Shown piece by piece: positions 6,417-8,223 of a DNA stretch of 8,223 nucleotides. Source of the stretch: Verrucomicrobiota bacterium. GTDB taxonomy: Bacteria; Verrucomicrobiota; Verrucomicrobiia; Limisphaerales; UBA1412. The position numbers were made by a program, and so were the translations under genes. Location of the stretch: the NCBI GenBank assembly GCA_017557085.1, contig JAFZAR010000105.1, positions 1 to 8,223 of the forward strand, written 5' to 3'. Each line of letters starts with the position of its first letter. Position 1 is the stretch's first letter. The notes beneath the pieces were generated by a model. It was not told the origin of the DNA, made no database searches, and was given only the letters and a program-made list of their open reading frames with translations.

Positions 6417-6453
6417 AAAAAGACCGAAGTCCTTCGAGGGTTTCGGTCTTTTT
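6417..6453 (+). terminator. Intrinsic terminator of the large gene, symmetric
   Basis: AAAAAGACCGAA (6417-6428) pairs with TTCGGTCTTTTT (6442-6453), with an inner CCT-TCG-AGG mini-stem. The A-tract on one side and T-tract on the other mean it could terminate transcription from either direction. No gene converges on it here, so its role is at the end of the large gene. Confidence 0.92.
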
Positions 6454-6484
6454 CATTGAAACGAAGTCTTTTCTCTGGATTGGA

Positions 6485-6513
6485 TTGCTTTTTAGGGAGT
6501 TTCGGGGTATAAT
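6485..6513 (+). promoter_or_regulatory. Sigma70-type promoter of the second exported protein
   Basis: TTGCTT (6485-6490), a 17-nt spacer, and a consensus TATAAT (6508-6513). The expected start is near 6520, giving a leader of about 25 nt. It sits between the terminator and the second gene, so that gene is transcribed on its own. Unlike the promoters at 1211-1594 it has a perfect -10 and no GATACG element after it. Confidence 0.7.
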
Positions 6514-6544
6514 AAAGATGTTTAGGGTATAGATCAAGATATCC

Positions 6545-8223
6545 ATGATGAATAAGATTCTGACACTTTTGACCGGAGCCATGTTTCTTGCGCAGGGAGC
6601 GCAGGCGGCTGTATTGGAGGATGATTTTAATGGTACAGAAATCAACGCTGATCTCTGGACAGTTTCAGAAACGCCTTACGAAACGGGCGCGATCACAGTG
6701 GAGAATTTCAGTCTCAGCGATGGCAGTCTGGTCGGTGAAAACTTCAGCGGTATAGCGGATTACTGGGGAGCCAAGGCACTGCTTAGCAAACAGAGCTTTA
6801 CCGTCAGCGCGGACGCGCCTCTCAAGATCACTGTGGATTTTGGGCCTCTGGAGTGTTATTCAGGCGTTTCTGTTGGGGAGGGTATCATTCTGCGCACCAC
6901 GGACTACAGCAGTTTTTTCGCTATCCGCAACTGCCGCAGCAAGGACGGCAATGAGTTTGGCTGGGGATACAATTTGGAAAAAAGTGTTTCTGCCACCAAA
7001 CCGGATGCCTGGCTGGGGTTCGATTCTTATGCTTCCAGTGTATCCCGTACTTTGGAAGTTACTTATGATGGAACGACATTGAGCATGGCTTTGGATGGTG
7101 TCTCCGGCGGGAATTATAACTGGACTTGCGCCGAGCCGCTTCATATCGAGCTGGGCTTCTATGCCCGTGAGACGGGTGCGTCCGGCAGCGGTTCTTTCGA
7201 CGGCATCAAGGTGGAGCAGGGGGGAACCCCGGAACCTGAACCGGAAGATGAACTTCTTTTCGAGGATGATTTTTCCGGAACAAGCATCAGCGCAGAGAAT
7301 TGGACGCTCGATACTCAGGGATTCGAGCAGTCTCAGTATCCGGACGCGGCGGGTCGTTTTTCCGGTAATGTCAATAATGACCTGCTGACTATGAATTTTT
7401 CTACTCAAACCCCGTACTGGCCGGGCGCGGCTTATATCACGACTCAGGGATATTCCCTCAAGGAAAATGGGAATCTTCGTTTTGTGATTGACCGCAAGAA
7501 TTTTACGATGCGAAACGGTTCTACCGGCGCTCGCTGTGCGGTTCTGCTCCGCAGTGATGACGCCTCCAAGTGGATCATGATTTCCGAGTCCTATGACGGC
7601 GAAAACGGCGAGTATGTCGGCTGGGGCTGGAACAAGCAGACGGGTGCCTCGAATGATGTGCCGGCCGGCCGCGCGACCATCATCAGCGCTTTTCAGGGAT
7701 TTTCTTCCGGGGGTGAACGTACTGTGGAGCTGGTTGCCGATGGTCAGAACGTAGAAGTCTATCTGGACGGGACTTACGGTCTGACACTGGATTTCCCGGT
7801 CAGCGAGGGGATTCATCTGGGAGTGGGTGTTTATGCCCGCGCGAAAGATGATTTCACGATGACTCAGTTCGACAGCGTGAAGATCTATCGTAAAAGCCTT
7901 GTGATCCAGCCGCCTGTGATCACCGCTCAGCCGGAAAGTGTTTCGACTATGGAAGGAAGCCCGGTTTCCTTCACCGTGGCGGCGACCGGGGCGAATCTGA
8001 CCTATACCTGGTACAAGGACGATGTCGAGCTGCCGGACAGCAATACTCCTTCTTATACGATCGGGAGCGTGACTTATGCGGATGAAGGAAGTTATACCGT
8101 AACAGTCAGCAATGAAGGTGGTTCTGCGACGAGTACACCGGCTGTGCTGGTTATCTCCAAGATGAAACTGTTTTCGGATGATTTTGAGGGACCGACTCTG
8201 GGCAGCGGCTGGATCATTGACAA
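6545..8223 (+). CDS. Second modular exported protein, paralogue of the large one (C-terminus outside window)
   Basis: An open frame of 559 codons runs to the right edge without a stop. Two adjacent ATGs (6545, 6548) are possible starts, neither with a clear Shine-Dalgarno. The signal peptide MMNKILTLLTGAMFLAQGAQ ends in AQA, with likely cleavage after Ala21. Module A (22 to about 224) matches module 2 of the upstream protein: both have YETG, (D/N)YWG, LLSKQ(S/T)F, LKITVDF, FFAIRN and IELGFYARE.GASG. A short acidic-Pro linker (TPEPEPEDE) follows. Module B (237 to about 450) matches module 4 (NGF/QGFE.SQYP, SKW, GWGWNK.TG..ND, LDFPVSE). Residues 456-539 are a Cys-free Ig-like domain (TYTWYKDD, AD.GSYTVTVSN). 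From 540 on, LFSDDFEGPTLGSGWIID matches the start of module 5. The rest of module 5 and an FYRL-type tail are expected beyond the window. The frame is real: its homology to the neighbour is codon by codon over the whole length. Its molecular role is unknown; extracellular binding or adhesion is inferred. Confidence 0.9.
   Translation, partial: MMNKILTLLTGAMFLAQGAQAAVLEDDFNGTEINADLWTVSETPYETGAITVENFSLSDGSLVGENFSGIADYWGAKALLSKQSFTVSADAPLKITVDFGPLECYSGVSVGEGIILRTTDYSSFFAIRNCRSKDGNEFGWGYNLEKSVSATKPDAWLGFDSYASSVSRTLEVTYDGTTLSMALDGVSGGNYNWTCAEPLHIELGFYARETGASGSGSFDGIKVEQGGTPEPEPEDELLFEDDFSGTSISAENWTLDTQGFEQSQYPDAAGRFSGNVNNDLLTMNFSTQTPYWPGAAYITTQGYSLKENGNLRFVIDRKNFTMRNGSTGARCAVLLRSDDASKWIMISESYDGENGEYVGWGWNKQTGASNDVPAGRATIISAFQGFSSGGERTVELVADGQNVEVYLDGTYGLTLDFPVSEGIHLGVGVYARAKDDFTMTQFDSVKIYRKSLVIQPPVITAQPESVSTMEGSPVSFTVAATGANLTYTWYKDDVELPDSNTPSYTIGSVTYADEGSYTVTVSNEGGSATSTPAVLVISKMKLFSDDFEGPTLGSGWIID

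Noticed and set aside
6860..7816. 318-codon open frame on the minus strand
   Set aside because: It is a shadow of the second exported protein, which is codon-by-codon homologous to the upstream gene on the plus strand.

Overview
The window looks like a chromosomal segment from a bacterium of the PVC group, most likely Lentisphaerota, Kiritimatiellota or Verrucomicrobiota. Three things suggest this: a pseudopilin-type protein with both the N-terminal FTLIELLVV signal and the C-terminal H-X9-DG motif, very large modular secreted proteins with Cys-free Ig domains, and a C-terminus ending in the FYRL-type tail often seen on exoproteins of this group. The phylum is inferred from these family features; no rRNA or other marker gene is present.

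Layout. Positions 1-134 (minus strand) hold the first 44 codons of a lipoprotein that starts like an endonuclease/exonuclease/phosphatase family enzyme. A divergent intergenic region follows, then a complete pseudopilin-like gene (304-1095, plus) with a strong Shine-Dalgarno sequence and an intrinsic terminator. Positions 1096-1697 are non-coding but highly structured: three tandem units of about 177 bp. Each unit opens with a CTGCCG...CGGCAG hairpin and T-tract, followed by a promoter-like hexamer pair with a 17-nt spacer, then exactly 10 nt further on a GATACG element. In the first two units that element opens a stem-loop, and the next unit's terminator closes the transcript. The simplest reading is two tandem small RNA genes of about 108 nt, with the third copy reused as promoter and leader of the large gene.

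Positions 1698-6365 encode a 1555-residue exported protein. It has a signal peptide, five related beta-rich modules of about 200-240 residues, three Calx-beta/BIg-like spacers, one Ig-like domain and a C-terminal 65-residue domain. After a strong hairpin, an intrinsic terminator and a good sigma70-type promoter, a second exported protein starts at 6545 and runs off the window with 559 codons visible. Its modules match modules 2, 4, Ig and 5 of the large protein in the same order, with the intervening part missing, so the two genes are tandem paralogues that differ by loss or gain of whole modules.

How they work together is inferred. The two large proteins are probably cell-surface or extracellular, possibly glycan-binding, and the pseudopilin may belong to a type II secretion or pilus-like apparatus. 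Nothing in the window proves a functional link. No mobile element, tRNA, rRNA or CRISPR array was seen.
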